From NCBI GenBank assembly GCA_001783715.1, contig MFNF01000001.1:434001-498000 (forward strand): a DNA stretch of 64,000 nt. Direction: 5' to 3'. The notes under the pieces were generated by a model. That model did not search any database. It saw only the letters and a list, made by a program, of their open reading frames with translations, and was not told the DNA's origin. Every line of letters begins with the position of its first letter. Position 1 is the first letter of the stretch. A program made the position numbers and the translations under genes. Shown here piece by piece: positions 34,086-42,536 of the stretch. The stretch is from Candidatus Lambdaproteobacteria bacterium RIFOXYD2_FULL_56_26 (GTDB lineage Bacteria; SAR324; XYD2-FULL-50-16).

Positions 34086-34111
34086 CCCCAAGGTTGCTGT
34101 CAACCTTGGGG
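34086..34111 (-). terminator. strong hairpin after cobT, possible terminator
   Basis: CCCCAAGGTTG and CAACCTTGGGG form a perfect 11-bp stem with a 4-base loop 17 bases after the cobT stop codon. No T-run follows on the minus strand, so it may end the cobT message in a factor-assisted way or insulate it from the btuB riboswitch beginning just downstream. Confidence 0.4.
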
Positions 34112-34128
34112 CGAAATATTTTCCTACC

Positions 34129-35205
34129 TCAATGTTTTAAAAGTGCTTCTACCTTCCTGCTGACCGAAGCACCCGAGAAGGTGGCCATTTGGTTGTGACA
34201 GGCCACCGCCCCTTCGATCAACCCAAAGGCCAAGGCAGCTCCGGTCCCCTCCCCCAGGCGCAGGTCCAGGTTGACCAAGGGTCTTACACCCAAGGCTTGG
34301 GCAAAGGCTTGGTGCCCGGTTTCGGCGCTCAGGTGGCTGAAGATCAGGTAATCCTTGACCTCCGGCTTGAGGGCAATCGCCGCCAACGCTCCGGCAGAGC
34401 TGATAAAACCGTCCACCACCACCGCAATCTTGAGTGCCGCCGCCCCCAAGACCAAACCGGTGATCCCGGCAATTTCCAGCCCCCCCAGGGCGGCCAGGGT
34501 TTCTAGTGGGTTGTCCAAGGCCTGTTGGTGCAAGTCCAAGGCTCGGGCCACCACTTGGGTTTTGTGCTTGAGCCCTTGGTCGTTGACCCCGGTGCCCCGG
34601 CCCACCACCGCTTCGGGCCGCAACTTCAAGTAGGCGCAGATCAACGCCGCCGCCGAGGTGCTGTTGCCAATGCCCATTTCCCCGGTGCCCAATAGATGGA
34701 CCCCTTCTTGGTGAGAGGTTTGGGCCAGTTCGATACCCACCCAAATCGCCGCCTGCACTTGTTCCAAGGTCATGGCCGGGCCTTGGGCGAGGTTGGCGGT
34801 CCCTTTGGCCACCTTTTTTTGCACCAACTTGGGGTGGGGGGCAAGCTCGGCATCCACCCCCAGATCCACCACCCAGAGTTCCGCCTGGGCGGCCTGGGCC
34901 AGTTGGTTGATCGCCGCCCCTCCGGCGAGCATGTTTCCCACCATCTGGGGGGTCACTTCCTTAGGATAGGCCGAAACCCCTTCCTCCACCACCCCGTGGT
35001 CCCCGGCGAAACAGTAAATTCGTTTTTTTTGTGACTGCAACAAAAGGCTGTTTTGCACCCGTCCCAGCCAGACCGCTACCTCCTCAAGCCTACCCAAGGC
35101 TCCCTGGGGTTTGGTGAGGTCGTTTTGGTGGGCCAACAGGGCGGGAGTCAGTTCCGAGCCCAGGGGTTCGATTCGGGCCAGCCAGTCTTTTAACTTTTGG
35201 TTCAT
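34129..35205 (-). CDS. cobT: nicotinate-nucleotide-dimethylbenzimidazole phosphoribosyltransferase
   Basis: CobT makes alpha-ribazole phosphate, the lower-ligand precursor of cobalamin. The 358 residues match the family: LTKPQGALGRLEEVAVWLG, FAGDHGVVEEGVSAYP, then MLAGGAAINQLA, GEMGIGNSTSAAAL and GRGTGVNDQGLKHK. The catalytic glutamate near the C-terminus is in LRLGEGTGAALAF. A cobalamin riboswitch precedes it. Its Shine-Dalgarno is weak (CCCAAG), which fits translational control by the leader. Confidence 0.95.
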   Translation of the reverse strand: MNQKLKDWLARIEPLGSELTPALLAHQNDLTKPQGALGRLEEVAVWLGRVQNSLLLQSQKKRIYCFAGDHGVVEEGVSAYPKEVTPQMVGNMLAGGAAINQLAQAAQAELWVVDLGVDAELAPHPKLVQKKVAKGTANLAQGPAMTLEQVQAAIWVGIELAQTSHQEGVHLLGTGEMGIGNSTSAAALICAYLKLRPEAVVGRGTGVNDQGLKHKTQVVARALDLHQQALDNPLETLAALGGLEIAGITGLVLGAAALKIAVVVDGFISSAGALAAIALKPEVKDYLIFSHLSAETGHQAFAQALGVRPLVNLDLRLGEGTGAALAFGLIEGAVACHNQMATFSGASVSRKVEALLKH

Positions 35206-35274
35206 CTTGGGTTTTGGGTTGTGCCAACAGGCGGTTTAGTAAGCCCCAAGCTCTTGGAGCCGGGAGCCTTTTGG

Positions 35275-35462
35275 GGTAACGCCAGAATGCCGGAGGAAGG
35301 GAAATCCAAGCCAAACGAGGCTCAAAGGGCCAGCCAGAGACGATCCTGTGTGCGAGGAAACTGAAAATTAGAACCGCCGTTCCTGACTGATCCTCGGGTG
35401 AGGAAACACAGTTGCGCGCCAGCGGAGGAATTGCACCTTCCTTCCGGCGGTTCCTGATTGGA
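35275..35462 (-). promoter_or_regulatory. cobalamin riboswitch upstream of cobT
   Basis: The minus strand shows P1 arms GAACCGCC and GGCGGTTC, an AGGTGCAATTCC block, CGCTGGCGCGCAACTGTG and the B12-box-like GTCAGGAACG. The distal CACAGGAT and GCATTCTGGCGT elements follow, as in the btuB riboswitch. It lies between cobU and cobT, so cobT can be regulated separately from cobS-cobU. About 70 bases separate it from the cobT start. Boundaries are approximate. Confidence 0.9.
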
Positions 35463-35504
35463 ATGATCCAAAAGAGGGCTTGGTGTCAACCGCCAGAAAG
35501 CGGA

Positions 35505-36035
35505 CTACCCAGGCAACCGGCCCTTGAGCGCCAAGGGCAGGCCTGAGACCATCAAGACCGCCAGTTCGGCCCGAGCGGCCACCGCTTGGTTCACCCAGCC
35601 CGACAGATCCCGGAAAAACCGGGCCAGGGGGTTTTCGGGAACGATCCCCAACCCCAGTTCGTTGGACACCAAAATCACCGGGCAGGGGGGGGACTCCAAA
35701 AGCCGCAATAGCGCCGTCACTTCCGGGTATTCGGGTTGTTCGCCGTTGTAGTAGAGCAAATTGTTGAGCCACAAGGTCAGGCAGTCCACCAGCACCACCC
35801 CGGTCCCCGAGGGAAGCCGGGAAAACACCCCGGCCAAATCGGTTTGTTCCTCCAAGGTCACAAACCGGCCCAACCTTTCCTCTTGGTGCTTGGCCACCCG
35901 CAGTTCCATTTCCTTGTCCATCACCGAAGCGGTGGCCACAAAAACCGGATTTTGGGCTTCTGAAGCCAGTTCCAGGGCGTAGCGGCTTTTGCCGCTCCTG
36001 GCTCCTCCTGTGACCAGAGTGACCTTGCCTAACAT
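35505..36035 (-). CDS. cobU: adenosylcobinamide kinase / adenosylcobinamide-phosphate guanylyltransferase
   Basis: CobU phosphorylates adenosylcobinamide and then transfers GMP, making AdoCbi-GDP for CobS. The 176 residues have the P-loop GGARSGKS (10-17), VATASVMDKEME with RVAKHQEERL, and DCLTLWLNNLL, all typical. VSNELGLGIVPENPLARFFRDLSGWVNQ matches the C-terminal family block across its length. The ATG overlaps the end of the adenosyltransferase gene by 7 bases. Confidence 0.95.
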   Translation of the reverse strand: MLGKVTLVTGGARSGKSRYALELASEAQNPVFVATASVMDKEMELRVAKHQEERLGRFVTLEEQTDLAGVFSRLPSGTGVVLVDCLTLWLNNLLYYNGEQPEYPEVTALLRLLESPPCPVILVSNELGLGIVPENPLARFFRDLSGWVNQAVAARAELAVLMVSGLPLALKGRLPG

Positions 36036-36568
36036 TCGATCCCCATCCGGGCGATCACCCCTTGGTCAAAATAATGTTTGATCATCTTCATCTCGGTCAC
36101 CAGATCCGCCCGTTCCACCAGAAGCGGGTGGGCTCCCCGTCCGGTGATCAAAAGCTCCACCTCAGGCCGTTTGGCCTCTACCACCTCCAGCAGAGCCTCG
36201 ATAGAAAAGAGTTTGAGCCCTACCGCCACATTGGCTTCGTCTAAGATCACCAGCTTGTACAAGCCGCTGCTGACCGCCTCTTTGGCCTCTTTGAGCCCCA
36301 AGGCCGCCCGCTCCAAGTCTTGGGGGCTGGGGTCGTTCCAGATGAACTGGTCGCTGCCCAATTGTTTTAAGGTGATCAGGTCCGAAAACCGGGCAAAGGA
36401 CTGTAACTCCACATAGTTCATGCCCTTGGCAAACTGGCCGATAAACACCTTAAACCCCGCTCCCGCCGCCCGCAAGGCCAGCCCAAACCCGGCGGTCGTC
36501 TTCCCTTTACCGTCGCCGGTATAAACCTGGACGTACCCTTTTTCCCACACTTCTTTAGGCAAACTCAT
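36029..36568 (-). CDS. cobA: cob(I)alamin adenosyltransferase, CobA/CobO type
   Basis: This enzyme transfers adenosyl from ATP to Co(I) corrinoids. The P-loop GDGKGKTT lies at about 19-26. Typical later blocks are RAAGAGFKVFIGQFAKG, LDEANVAV and LLITGRGAHPLLVERADLVTEM. The 179-residue length is usual. The ATG at 36568 gives the standard short N-terminus and overlaps the cobD stop by 14 bases; an upstream extension has no family match. Confidence 0.93.
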   Translation of the reverse strand: MSLPKEVWEKGYVQVYTGDGKGKTTAGFGLALRAAGAGFKVFIGQFAKGMNYVELQSFARFSDLITLKQLGSDQFIWNDPSPQDLERAALGLKEAKEAVSSGLYKLVILDEANVAVGLKLFSIEALLEVVEAKRPEVELLITGRGAHPLLVERADLVTEMKMIKHYFDQGVIARMGIEC

Positions 36569-37619
36569 ACAAAAACTCCAGTAAGGCTTGGTTTTCTGCC
36601 GGTCTTTTGATGGCAAAACGAAAGTAGGGGCCCTCAAGCCCCACAAAGTTTCTACAGTCCCGCAAGGCCAAACCTCGGCGCAACGCAGATTCCAAAAAGG
36701 GTCCCAGTTCTTTTTCCAAGGCCAACCGGGCCAAAAAGAAGTTAGAACTTGTAGGGACCAAGGTCAATCCGGGGTGGTCCTTGAGCGCCAAGAACATCCT
36801 GCTCCGCTCTTGGTCTAAGAGGGTTTGGACCAAGGGCAGGTAATCCTGGGCCTGGGGCAGCAGTTGTGCCGCCGCCAGGGCCAGCCCGTTGATCCTCCAG
36901 GGAGGCAGTCGGGCGGCAATCTTTTGGATCCCCTCCTTGGGGCCGACCAGCGCCCCCAACCTCAATCCAGCCAAGGCAAACTCCTTGGTCAGGCTGTGCA
37001 GCACCCACAGGTTTGGCCGCTCCGCCTCCAGCAGACTCAGCCCCTTGGGGTCGTCACTGAGCCCCAAAAAGGCTTGGTCCACCAGAAACTTTACCTTTGG
37101 ATTTCGGTCCACCATCCCCAAGAGTTGCTGGGCCGGGATCACCTGTCCGGTCGGGTTGTGGGGGCTGCCGAAAACGACCGCCTCTTGGCCCCCCAGGGCC
37201 GCTTCCAGACCGGCAAGGGAAAAGTTGTTTTTAGGGTCCAGGTAAAAAGGGGTCACCTGCACCTTAGCCAGTTCCAAAGCCGCTTGGTAATCAAAAAAAC
37301 CGGGCAGGGGCAACAGCACTCGGGTCAGGCCCAGGGCTTGGGGCCAAAGATAAATCCCTTCGATGGACCCGTTGAGCGGCAAGACCCGTTGCGGGTCCAG
37401 ACCAAACCGGGTGTGGTAGTACTGGACCAAAGGGGCACCGGTTTTTTCCGGGTAAGGCTGGGCCAAGGAGAGCCACGAACCCCACGCCTGGGCCAGCACC
37501 GGCGGCACCCCCAGGGGGCTCAGGTTGAGGCTGAAGTCAAGGATATCCGAAGGGTCCAGGCCCAGGGCCAGCACCCGTTGCGCCCACTCCCCGCCGTGTT
37601 GGTGCAAGGTCGGAATCAA
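36555..37619 (-). CDS. cobD: L-threonine-O-3-phosphate decarboxylase (CobD/CobC, aminotransferase fold)
   Basis: This PLP enzyme makes aminopropanol phosphate, the linker used by CbiB. The 354 residues open with HGGEWAQR and DFSLNLSPLGVPP, the CobD signature. PNPTG-like SPHNPTGQ (152-159) and the PLP lysine K212 in SLTKEFALAGLRLG follow. The ATG overlaps the cobQ stop by 4 bases. It is a distant relative of histidinol-phosphate aminotransferase, but the N-terminal motif and neighbours favour CobD. Confidence 0.92.
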   Translation of the reverse strand: MIPTLHQHGGEWAQRVLALGLDPSDILDFSLNLSPLGVPPVLAQAWGSWLSLAQPYPEKTGAPLVQYYHTRFGLDPQRVLPLNGSIEGIYLWPQALGLTRVLLPLPGFFDYQAALELAKVQVTPFYLDPKNNFSLAGLEAALGGQEAVVFGSPHNPTGQVIPAQQLLGMVDRNPKVKFLVDQAFLGLSDDPKGLSLLEAERPNLWVLHSLTKEFALAGLRLGALVGPKEGIQKIAARLPPWRINGLALAAAQLLPQAQDYLPLVQTLLDQERSRMFLALKDHPGLTLVPTSSNFFLARLALEKELGPFLESALRRGLALRDCRNFVGLEGPYFRFAIKRPAENQALLEFLYEFA

Positions 37620-39052
37620 TCGCCCTCAAGGATTTCGATGATCCGCACCATGTCCAAGTGGGGCTCCAAGGCTTTGGCCAAGTGATCAATAGGGTCCGCT
37701 CCGGGGTTGGGGGACCAGTGAAAGCCGATGGACTCTTGCAGGAACAAGGACAAAAACCTCGGGTGGTCAAACAGCCCGTGTAGGTAGGTCCCCCAAATCT
37801 GCCCATCCCGCCAGCCTTCGGGGCCGTCTTCGGTGGAAAGCCAAGGCCGTTGGCGCTCCAGGAAGAGGCTTTGGCCTTGGTGGATTTCATAGCCCTCTAC
37901 CTCCACCCCGGCGACCGTAGCCTTCCTGCGTTTGAGGGTCTTGGGTTTTTCAAACCTGGTGAGGATGGGGACCAGCCCCAGGCCGTACCCTTCTTCCTGT
38001 TCCGACTCAATGGCTTGGGGGTCCAAGATGTCTTGGCCCAACATCTGGAACCCGCCGCACACCCCCAAGAGCACCCCCCCTTGGCCGTGGTAGGCTAGAA
38101 TTTTTTCGTCCCAACCCAGCTCCCTGGCCCAGGCAAGGTCCGCCAAGACCGACTTGCTGCCTGGAAGGATCACCATGCTGTAAGGACTCAAGTCCCGGGG
38201 GTAACGAAGAAAGTGCAGCTTGAGCCCGGCGACGCGGCCCAAAGGCTCAAAGTCGGTAAAGTTGGAAATTCTAGGAAACTGAAGTACCGCTATGCTGGGG
38301 CCGGAGGGCGGCATGGGGGGGTCCAAGGATTCCAGCGCCACTGCGTCTTCCGCAGGCAGGTGCAGGTGCGGGACATAAGGCAACAGACCCAAGACCGGAA
38401 GTCCGGTGCGCTCTTCGATCCACCGGACCCCATCGGCAAACAGCTCCCGGTCTCCACGGAACCGGTTGATCAAAATTCCCTTGATCCTGCTTCGATCCTC
38501 AACGCTCAACACCTCCAGGCTGCCAACGATCTGGGCAAACACCCCGCCTCGGTCGATATCCGCCAAAAGCAAAACCGGAATCCCCTTGGCCTGGGCCAGC
38601 CCCAGGTTGATGAAGTCCTTGTCCCGCAGGTTCACTTCCGCCAAGGATCCGGCCCCTTCAACGATCACCCGGCCAAACCGGGATTTTAGGTCGTCAAAGG
38701 CGGCAAAGGCCAATTCCCGGAGTTCCTGGTTCCGGGCAAAAAACCGGTTGCCCTTGAGCTGCCCGGCTGCTTGGCCCAGGATCACCAGCTGGCTGTGGTG
38801 GTCCGACTCAGGTTTAACCAAAATCGGGTTCATCGCCACTTCCGGTTCCAGCCCCGCCGCCCTGGCCTGGGTGTACTGGGCCCGGCCAATCTCCCCGCCT
38901 TCAAAGGTGACGGCGCTGTTGTTGGACATGTTTTGGGCCTTAAAAGGGGCCGCCAAAATCCCCCGGTGCCGCAGCAGGCGGAGCAAGGCGGTGCAAACCA
39001 GACTTTTGCCAACCTCCGAACCGGTCCCCAAGATCGCCAAGGTTCCGCTCAC
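37616..39052 (-). CDS. cobQ: cobyric acid synthase (GTG start)
   Basis: CobQ/CbiP amidates four side chains of adenosylcobyrinic acid diamide using glutamine. The N-terminal synthetase region starts GTGSEVGKS, then FKAQNMSNNSAVT and VEGAGSLAEVNL. The C-terminal glutaminase domain has nucleophile cysteine in GVCGGFQMLG and histidine in GTYLHGLFDHPRF. A GTG start at 39052 overlaps the cobS stop (GTGA) and gives the normal 478 residues. The longer in-frame extension toward 39652 is out-of-frame reading of cobS. Confidence 0.94.
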   Translation of the reverse strand: MSGTLAILGTGSEVGKSLVCTALLRLLRHRGILAAPFKAQNMSNNSAVTFEGGEIGRAQYTQARAAGLEPEVAMNPILVKPESDHHSQLVILGQAAGQLKGNRFFARNQELRELAFAAFDDLKSRFGRVIVEGAGSLAEVNLRDKDFINLGLAQAKGIPVLLLADIDRGGVFAQIVGSLEVLSVEDRSRIKGILINRFRGDRELFADGVRWIEERTGLPVLGLLPYVPHLHLPAEDAVALESLDPPMPPSGPSIAVLQFPRISNFTDFEPLGRVAGLKLHFLRYPRDLSPYSMVILPGSKSVLADLAWARELGWDEKILAYHGQGGVLLGVCGGFQMLGQDILDPQAIESEQEEGYGLGLVPILTRFEKPKTLKRRKATVAGVEVEGYEIHQGQSLFLERQRPWLSTEDGPEGWRDGQIWGTYLHGLFDHPRFLSLFLQESIGFHWSPNPGADPIDHLAKALEPHLDMVRIIEILEGD

Positions 39053-39813
39053 CACAGTCTCCAGACAAAATAAGTGGGGGGATACAAGATCCCCAAGCCC
39101 AACAACACCAATTCGTTGAGCAGGTTGGAAGCGCCAATCAAATCCCCGGTGATGCCTCCCAGCCGTTTGGACTGGGTGAGGCCAAAGCCGTGGGTGGTCA
39201 AAAAGCCCAGGCCATAGGCAGCAAAGGCCATGGGGCCAAACAGGGGGTAGGTCAGGGCCAGCCCAAGGAGTACCGCCGAAAGTCGCTGTCCCTTCCCGGC
39301 CCCTTCGATAAACGGCCCGGCCATGCCTTCCTGGCGGGCATAAGGGTAAAAACAAATCAGCTCGACCTGCAAGGACCGGGTGATCACCAACACCCCGGCC
39401 AGCCACCAGAGGCCACGGGTCGTAACCAGTTGGGCCGCCAACTCGACCCAGGCCAAAGCGACAAACACCAAGGCCAAGGCCCCAAAGGCCCCGGTGTGCG
39501 GGTCTTTGAGGATCGCCAAGGCCTTCTCCCGGTTGGTTCCGGCCCCCAGGGAGTCCGCCCAGTCGGCTAGGCCGTCCCAGTGGAGCCCACGGGTCAAAAT
39601 CACCAGGGCCAAAGCCAGAAACACCGCCTCCCCTCGCACCCAAGGATGCCAAGGGAGCGCCTCAAAAACCAAGCCCAAGACCACCAAGATCCCGCCCAAC
39701 AGGGCCCCGACCAGCGGAAAAGCGTACAAGGCCAAAGGAAAGCGCTCGGTGTCCTTTCCGGGAACCGGAAACAAGGTCAAGGTCCGAATGGCGGTGATCA
39801 AGGCTCGAAACAT
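39049..39813 (-). CDS. cobS: adenosylcobinamide-GDP ribazoletransferase (cobalamin synthase)
   Basis: CobS is the inner-membrane enzyme that joins AdoCbi-GDP to alpha-ribazole. The 254 residues contain the signature GLHWDGLADWADSLGAG followed by KDPHTGAFG. RLGGITGDLIGASNLLNELVLL near the end is equally typical. GGGGAG precedes the ATG at 39813. It is first in the cobS-cobQ-cobD-cobA-cobU group, which lacks its own visible riboswitch in the 142-base upstream gap shared with a divergent small gene. Confidence 0.93.
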   Translation of the reverse strand: MFRALITAIRTLTLFPVPGKDTERFPLALYAFPLVGALLGGILVVLGLVFEALPWHPWVRGEAVFLALALVILTRGLHWDGLADWADSLGAGTNREKALAILKDPHTGAFGALALVFVALAWVELAAQLVTTRGLWWLAGVLVITRSLQVELICFYPYARQEGMAGPFIEGAGKGQRLSAVLLGLALTYPLFGPMAFAAYGLGFLTTHGFGLTQSKRLGGITGDLIGASNLLNELVLLGLGILYPPTYFVWRLW

Positions 39814-39955
39814 CGCTCCCCAAGGGTTCACTTTTAAAGGGTCCCTTGACCGGTACCCCAAAACCACCTCCCCTGGCAAGCTGAGCAGTCATCTTTGACA
39901 AACCGGGCTCCAAGGGTTAGCTTGGGGCTCTTTTAACCTCACATCGAAGGCTAAG

Positions 39956-40114
39956 ATGCAGTTGATCCTCCTTGACCTGATTTTCCTGGGAGCCCTGATG
40001 TTGGTCGCCTACAAAACCATCAACACTTGGCGTGTCCTCTTCCCCAAGGGTTTTGACGTGTGGCTGGCTGAACGAAAGGCAGAGCGGGAATCCCAGTCCT
40101 CCAACCAGGAATAG
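39956..40114 (+). CDS. small single-pass membrane protein
   Basis: This short gene encodes 52 residues starting MQLILLDLIFLGALMLVAYK, one membrane helix, then a basic/acidic tail ending SSNQE. GAAGG lies before the ATG. It ends 3 bases before the PAP2 phosphatase TTG start, and its last codons supply the AGGA used by that gene, so the two are coupled. I do not recognise a family. Confidence 0.6.
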   Translation: MQLILLDLIFLGALMLVAYKTINTWRVLFPKGFDVWLAERKAERESQSSNQE

Positions 40115-40117
40115 TTC

Positions 40118-41230
40118 TTGGGCCGCATCAAGCCCTTTTGGCCGCTCTTGGCCCTCTTGGCCCTTTGGATCGGTTTAAGCCTCCTGGCAGAGCGGTTGGA
40201 CCTTGATCTTTTGGTCATCCAAAACTACTTCTACCAGCCGGACCAGGGCTTTTTTTTGGAAGACTGGCCCCCCTTCGCCTGGGCTTTTGAGTATGGCACC
40301 CTGCCCGGACTGCTGTTAACCTTGGTGGCTCTGGGGGCTTGGGTCCTGAGCCTGCTTTCCCCGGCCTGGGGCCGGTTTCGTCGGCAATGGATCGTGGTTG
40401 CCCTGACCGCCATTGTCGGGGGAGGGGTCCTGGTCAACGGCCTGCTCAAGGACTATTGGGGTAGGCCTAGGCCCAGAGAAGTCACCCAGTTCGGTGGCCG
40501 CTGGGAATACCGTCCCGCCTTGAGCCCCGGTCTTGCCGGTCGGGGGCACAGCTTTCCTTGTGGCCACTGTACCTCCGGTTTTTTGGTGGTTTCCTTAGGG
40601 GTGTTCATCCCCACCGCACCTGTGCTGGGCTCCCTGGCCGCCGGAGCGGGGCTGGCTTATGGTATCTTTGTCTCCTTGGCCCGGATGGCCCAAGGAGGGC
40701 ATTTCCCGGTCGATGCCTTTTGGGCGCTGGGGGTAGTGCTGTTCACCTGTCTCTTCTTTTACCGTATCTCCGAACCCTGGGGCGCTTCCAACCGCCCCTC
40801 CAGCCTCAGTCAGCGGCAAAAGGCCGGATTGGTGCTGGGGATCGTGGTATTTTGCCTTTTGGTAGTAACGGCGTTTATGACCCGTAGGCCTTACTTTAAA
40901 ACCTACTTTGAACAGTTCAGCTTCCCTCCCGAAACCCAGGAGCTGTTGCTGGAGATCAGTGAAGAGCCCCAAAGCCTCAAGATCCTTTACGGACCGGTGG
41001 ATAAGGTCCAGTTGGAGGTGAACGTCCAAGGATTCGGCTGGACCCAGGCCACCCACAAGACCCACTATTGGGGGGGATTTGAGGGCACCACCGAAACCTT
41101 GAAGGTTCGGCTGGAGCCCATCGGTTCCTTTTCGGAACTGAGCCACCAGATCACCTTGACCCTGCCTTTGGCCTACAAAAACAAACTTACGGTCCAAACC
41201 AAATTCCAACTGGCCCCCCCGTTCAACTGA
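40118..41230 (+). CDS. PAP2-family membrane phosphatase with C-terminal domain
   Basis: This is a membrane lipid or pyrophosphate phosphatase of the PAP2 superfamily. The three signature motifs are KDYWGRPRP (111-119), FPCGH (146-150, PSGH in most members) and R189-x5-H195-x3-D199. About six membrane helices are expected. After a helix at about 235-252 comes a further 115-residue segment with beta-strand character and no recognised motif, probably periplasmic. TTG is the start (40118), supported by AGGA upstream. Possible substrates are undecaprenyl pyrophosphate or lipid A phosphates. Confidence 0.82.
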   Translation: MGRIKPFWPLLALLALWIGLSLLAERLDLDLLVIQNYFYQPDQGFFLEDWPPFAWAFEYGTLPGLLLTLVALGAWVLSLLSPAWGRFRRQWIVVALTAIVGGGVLVNGLLKDYWGRPRPREVTQFGGRWEYRPALSPGLAGRGHSFPCGHCTSGFLVVSLGVFIPTAPVLGSLAAGAGLAYGIFVSLARMAQGGHFPVDAFWALGVVLFTCLFFYRISEPWGASNRPSSLSQRQKAGLVLGIVVFCLLVVTAFMTRRPYFKTYFEQFSFPPETQELLLEISEEPQSLKILYGPVDKVQLEVNVQGFGWTQATHKTHYWGGFEGTTETLKVRLEPIGSFSELSHQITLTLPLAYKNKLTVQTKFQLAPPFN

Positions 41231-41239
41231 GCCGCCCCC

Positions 41240-42124
41240 ATGAAACAGCTTTTTCAAATCTTGGGGGTCCATTCGGTCCGGGAACTGGTCAAGTACAAGT
41301 CTTTTTTCCTGTTGGTCTTTTTGTTGTTTTTGGTGGACCGGCTAATCAAAACCTATGCCCCCGATTCCAAGCCACCGGGCCTTTTAGAAGCCAAGGCCAT
41401 GGGACTTTCGGTCGGCCCTTGGGTCTTTGAACAGCTACCGGGGCTGTTGTGGACCTGGGCGTTGGATGGAAAGGTCCTGTTGCTGCTGGGGGTGTTGTTC
41501 CTGCTCAAACAGGCGGTTTCCATTTGGCCTTCCTCGGACATGCGCCGGATGCACCGAGACGAGCGGCAGGGGTTTGGTCTTTGGGGTTCCTTAAAAAGCC
41601 TGCGGTGGGACCAAGTGGCTTGGGACTTTATCGCCGCCTTGAGCCTGACCGCTCTGACCCTGGTTTGGGCCACCTTGGCCTTTCTTGTGGCCCAAGCGCT
41701 GTGGGCGCAATGGTCCGAATTTTGGGTGTTGGTCCTTTTTGTCGGTCTGTTGGGGCTGGTAGCGCCGGTCGTCTTGGGGGGGCTTAGTTTTTCCTCCAAG
41801 CTGGCGGTGCTACACCAAGGAAGCTTTGGGGACAAACTGGGACTGTTTTTCCTGCTGTTTACTTCCTGGCCTTTGTTCTGGCGGGCTTGGCTGTTTTTTT
41901 CCTTTCGGACGGTACTGGAGGGGATTTTTGTGGGGTTGGTGCCTGCCTCGGCGCTGCTGTGGATCGACTCCTTCTGGCTACGGCTTTTGATTGCCGGGGC
42001 TTCGGCTACCCCGGTCTATTCGTTCGTCAAGATGGCCAGCTTCAAGTTCTTTTTGTACCTGTACAAGGACTTTGGGCCGGTCCGCCAAGAATACCAAGCC
42101 TACTATCGAGAACTGGGGCTTTAG
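41240..42124 (+). CDS. multi-pass membrane protein of unknown function
   Basis: The 294 residues have about six hydrophobic helices, including ones near 20-35, 80-90, 130-155, 160-185 and 205-250. A basic cytoplasmic loop DMRRMHRDERQGFG lies near 100-113. I recognise no family. It follows the PAP2 gene by 9 bases on the same strand, suggesting a linked role at the membrane. It meets the convergent Hpt gene with a 4-base overlap of stop codons. Confidence 0.65.
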   Translation: MKQLFQILGVHSVRELVKYKSFFLLVFLLFLVDRLIKTYAPDSKPPGLLEAKAMGLSVGPWVFEQLPGLLWTWALDGKVLLLLGVLFLLKQAVSIWPSSDMRRMHRDERQGFGLWGSLKSLRWDQVAWDFIAALSLTALTLVWATLAFLVAQALWAQWSEFWVLVLFVGLLGLVAPVVLGGLSFSSKLAVLHQGSFGDKLGLFFLLFTSWPLFWRAWLFFSFRTVLEGIFVGLVPASALLWIDSFWLRLLIAGASATPVYSFVKMASFKFFLYLYKDFGPVRQEYQAYYRELGL

Positions 42125-42498
42125 CCGGATTGACGTAGTTTGAACTCTACCAAAGCCGCAACCGATTCCTCTCGCAATTTGGGAAACTGGGCAAGCAGGC
42201 CTTTGACCAGAGCCCAGTCCTGCTCCACCGCCGCCCGCTCCACCGCCTTGAGCTGTTTCCCGAAGATTTCCAGGCCCAGGTTGAGGCAAAGCCCCTTGAG
42301 GTCGTGGGCCTTGGAGGCAATGGCCGGACTGTTTTTGGACCCCAGCAGCCCCACCAAGTCCTGGTGTACTTCCAAGGCGGTTTGGCCAAAAAACTGGATG
42401 TACTCCTCAAAAAAGTCCTCCCCCAGTTCGTATCTGGCCCAGGTCACCTCTTCGTTCAACAGTTGTGGTTCCACCAGATTCCTCACCATAAAGTCCAT
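42121..42498 (-). CDS. Hpt-domain phosphotransfer protein
   Basis: This small, helical protein has the histidine phosphotransfer signature AHDLKGLCLNLGL, with the phospho-accepting histidine in H-x-L-K-G. The rest of the four-helix bundle, including KQLKAVERAAVEQ, follows. It has no kinase or receiver domain, so it would relay phosphate between hybrid kinases and a response regulator. The start is uncertain: ATG 42498, ATG 42489 or TTG 42525 are all possible. Two hybrid kinases without Hpt domains lie elsewhere in this window. Confidence 0.75.
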   Translation of the reverse strand: MDFMVRNLVEPQLLNEEVTWARYELGEDFFEEYIQFFGQTALEVHQDLVGLLGSKNSPAIASKAHDLKGLCLNLGLEIFGKQLKAVERAAVEQDWALVKGLLAQFPKLREESVAALVEFKLRQSG

Positions 42499-42536
42499 CC
42501 ACTGGTGCAAAAACAAAAGGACCAAGCCAAAACCAC

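Noticed and set aside
39053-39652. N-terminal extension of cobyric acid synthase
   Set aside because: The extension reads cobS in another frame; a GTG at 39052 gives the normal family N-terminus and a GTGA overlap.
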